The position numbers and the translations under genes were made by a program. Source: Opitutales bacterium (GTDB lineage Bacteria; Verrucomicrobiota; Verrucomicrobiia; Opitutales; Oceanipulchritudinaceae). Taken from it: DNA of 35,217 nt. A model generated the notes under the pieces. That model saw only the letters and a list, made by a program, of their open reading frames with translations, was not told where the DNA came from and ran no database searches. The DNA lies in NCBI GenBank assembly GCA_020831485.1, contig JAFIGG010000134.1:1-35217 (forward strand), given 5' to 3'. The number at the start of each line of letters is the position of its first letter. The first letter of the stretch is position 1. Shown one piece after another: positions 35,134-35,217 of this stretch.

Positions 35134-35217
35134 CATTCCAAGCGCCGGTAGGCCCATGCCTGCCGGTCGTCGTCCAGTTGAACAGTCCTGCGTTCATAGC
35201 GCACGCCCAAACGCTCA
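35133..35217 (-). CDS. C-terminal fragment of a gene entering from the right edge
   Basis: The minus strand is open from the window edge to a TGA at 35133-35135 and reads ERLGVRYERR then TVQLDDDRQAWAYRRLE. The composition is protein-like. GVRYERR is a phrase also found near the ends of some transposases, but this is too short to assign a family. A 9-bp hairpin (35145-35166, CCGGTAGGC / GCCTGCCGG with one G-T pair) lies within the last codons. If it is a transposase, the adjoining direct repeat could be the end of its element. Confidence 0.35.
   Translation of the reverse strand, partial: ERLGVRYERRTVQLDDDRQAWAYRRLE

Overview
The window looks like accessory DNA of a marine-type Verrucomicrobiota bacterium (Opitutales/Puniceicoccales-like). 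The supporting signs are a PEP-CTERM protein, a large TonB-dependent receptor with the post-signal 'DLDPFQV' segment and no SusD partner, several sulfatases, secreted proteins with Trp/Tyr-rich or 'WRRERFG' C-terminal modules, and weak Shine-Dalgarno sequences. No rRNA, tRNA, CRISPR or housekeeping gene was seen. The taxonomic call is inference from gene content.

Layout. (1) 1-13489, all minus strand: a right-handed beta-helix protein resembling GH141, a GH2 enzyme, a TonB-dependent receptor, an alpha/beta-hydrolase esterase, a GH29 alpha-L-fucosidase, a sulfatase, and the first codons of a further gene that may be a fucose-isomerase-like enzyme. (2) 13864-17213, plus strand: a PEP-CTERM protein and a sodium:solute symporter. 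(3) 17386-18214: a decayed IS3-family transposase and a strong nested inverted repeat. (4) 18315-25422, minus strand: a paralogue of the PEP-CTERM protein without its anchor, a LacI-type regulator, a secreted purple-acid-phosphatase-like protein split by one in-frame TGA, and a secreted beta-rich protein. (5) 25617-26657, minus: a second LacI-type regulator, divergent from (6) 26845-32595, plus: two tandem GH141-like enzymes and a translationally coupled sulfatase, followed by a sulfatase relic. (7) 33178-35133: a FucP-like sugar permease between two copies of a 62-63 bp direct repeat, then the 3' end of a minus-strand gene at the window edge.

Working together. The combination of GH29 fucosidase, three GH141-like proteins (a family with a known alpha-L-fucosidase), two intact sulfatases, an esterase, a TonB receptor and a FucP-type permease points to a locus for sulfated, probably acetylated, fucose-containing polysaccharide such as fucoidan. 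In the likely scheme, the receptor imports oligosaccharides, secreted sulfatase, esterase and fucosidases trim them, GH2 and a signal-less sulfatase finish the job in the cytoplasm, and FucP and/or the SSS carrier takes up monosaccharide. Two LacI regulators probably control it. A recurrent CCTGAAAAC-type motif upstream of several genes is a candidate operator. The substrate is inferred; nothing in the sequence proves it.
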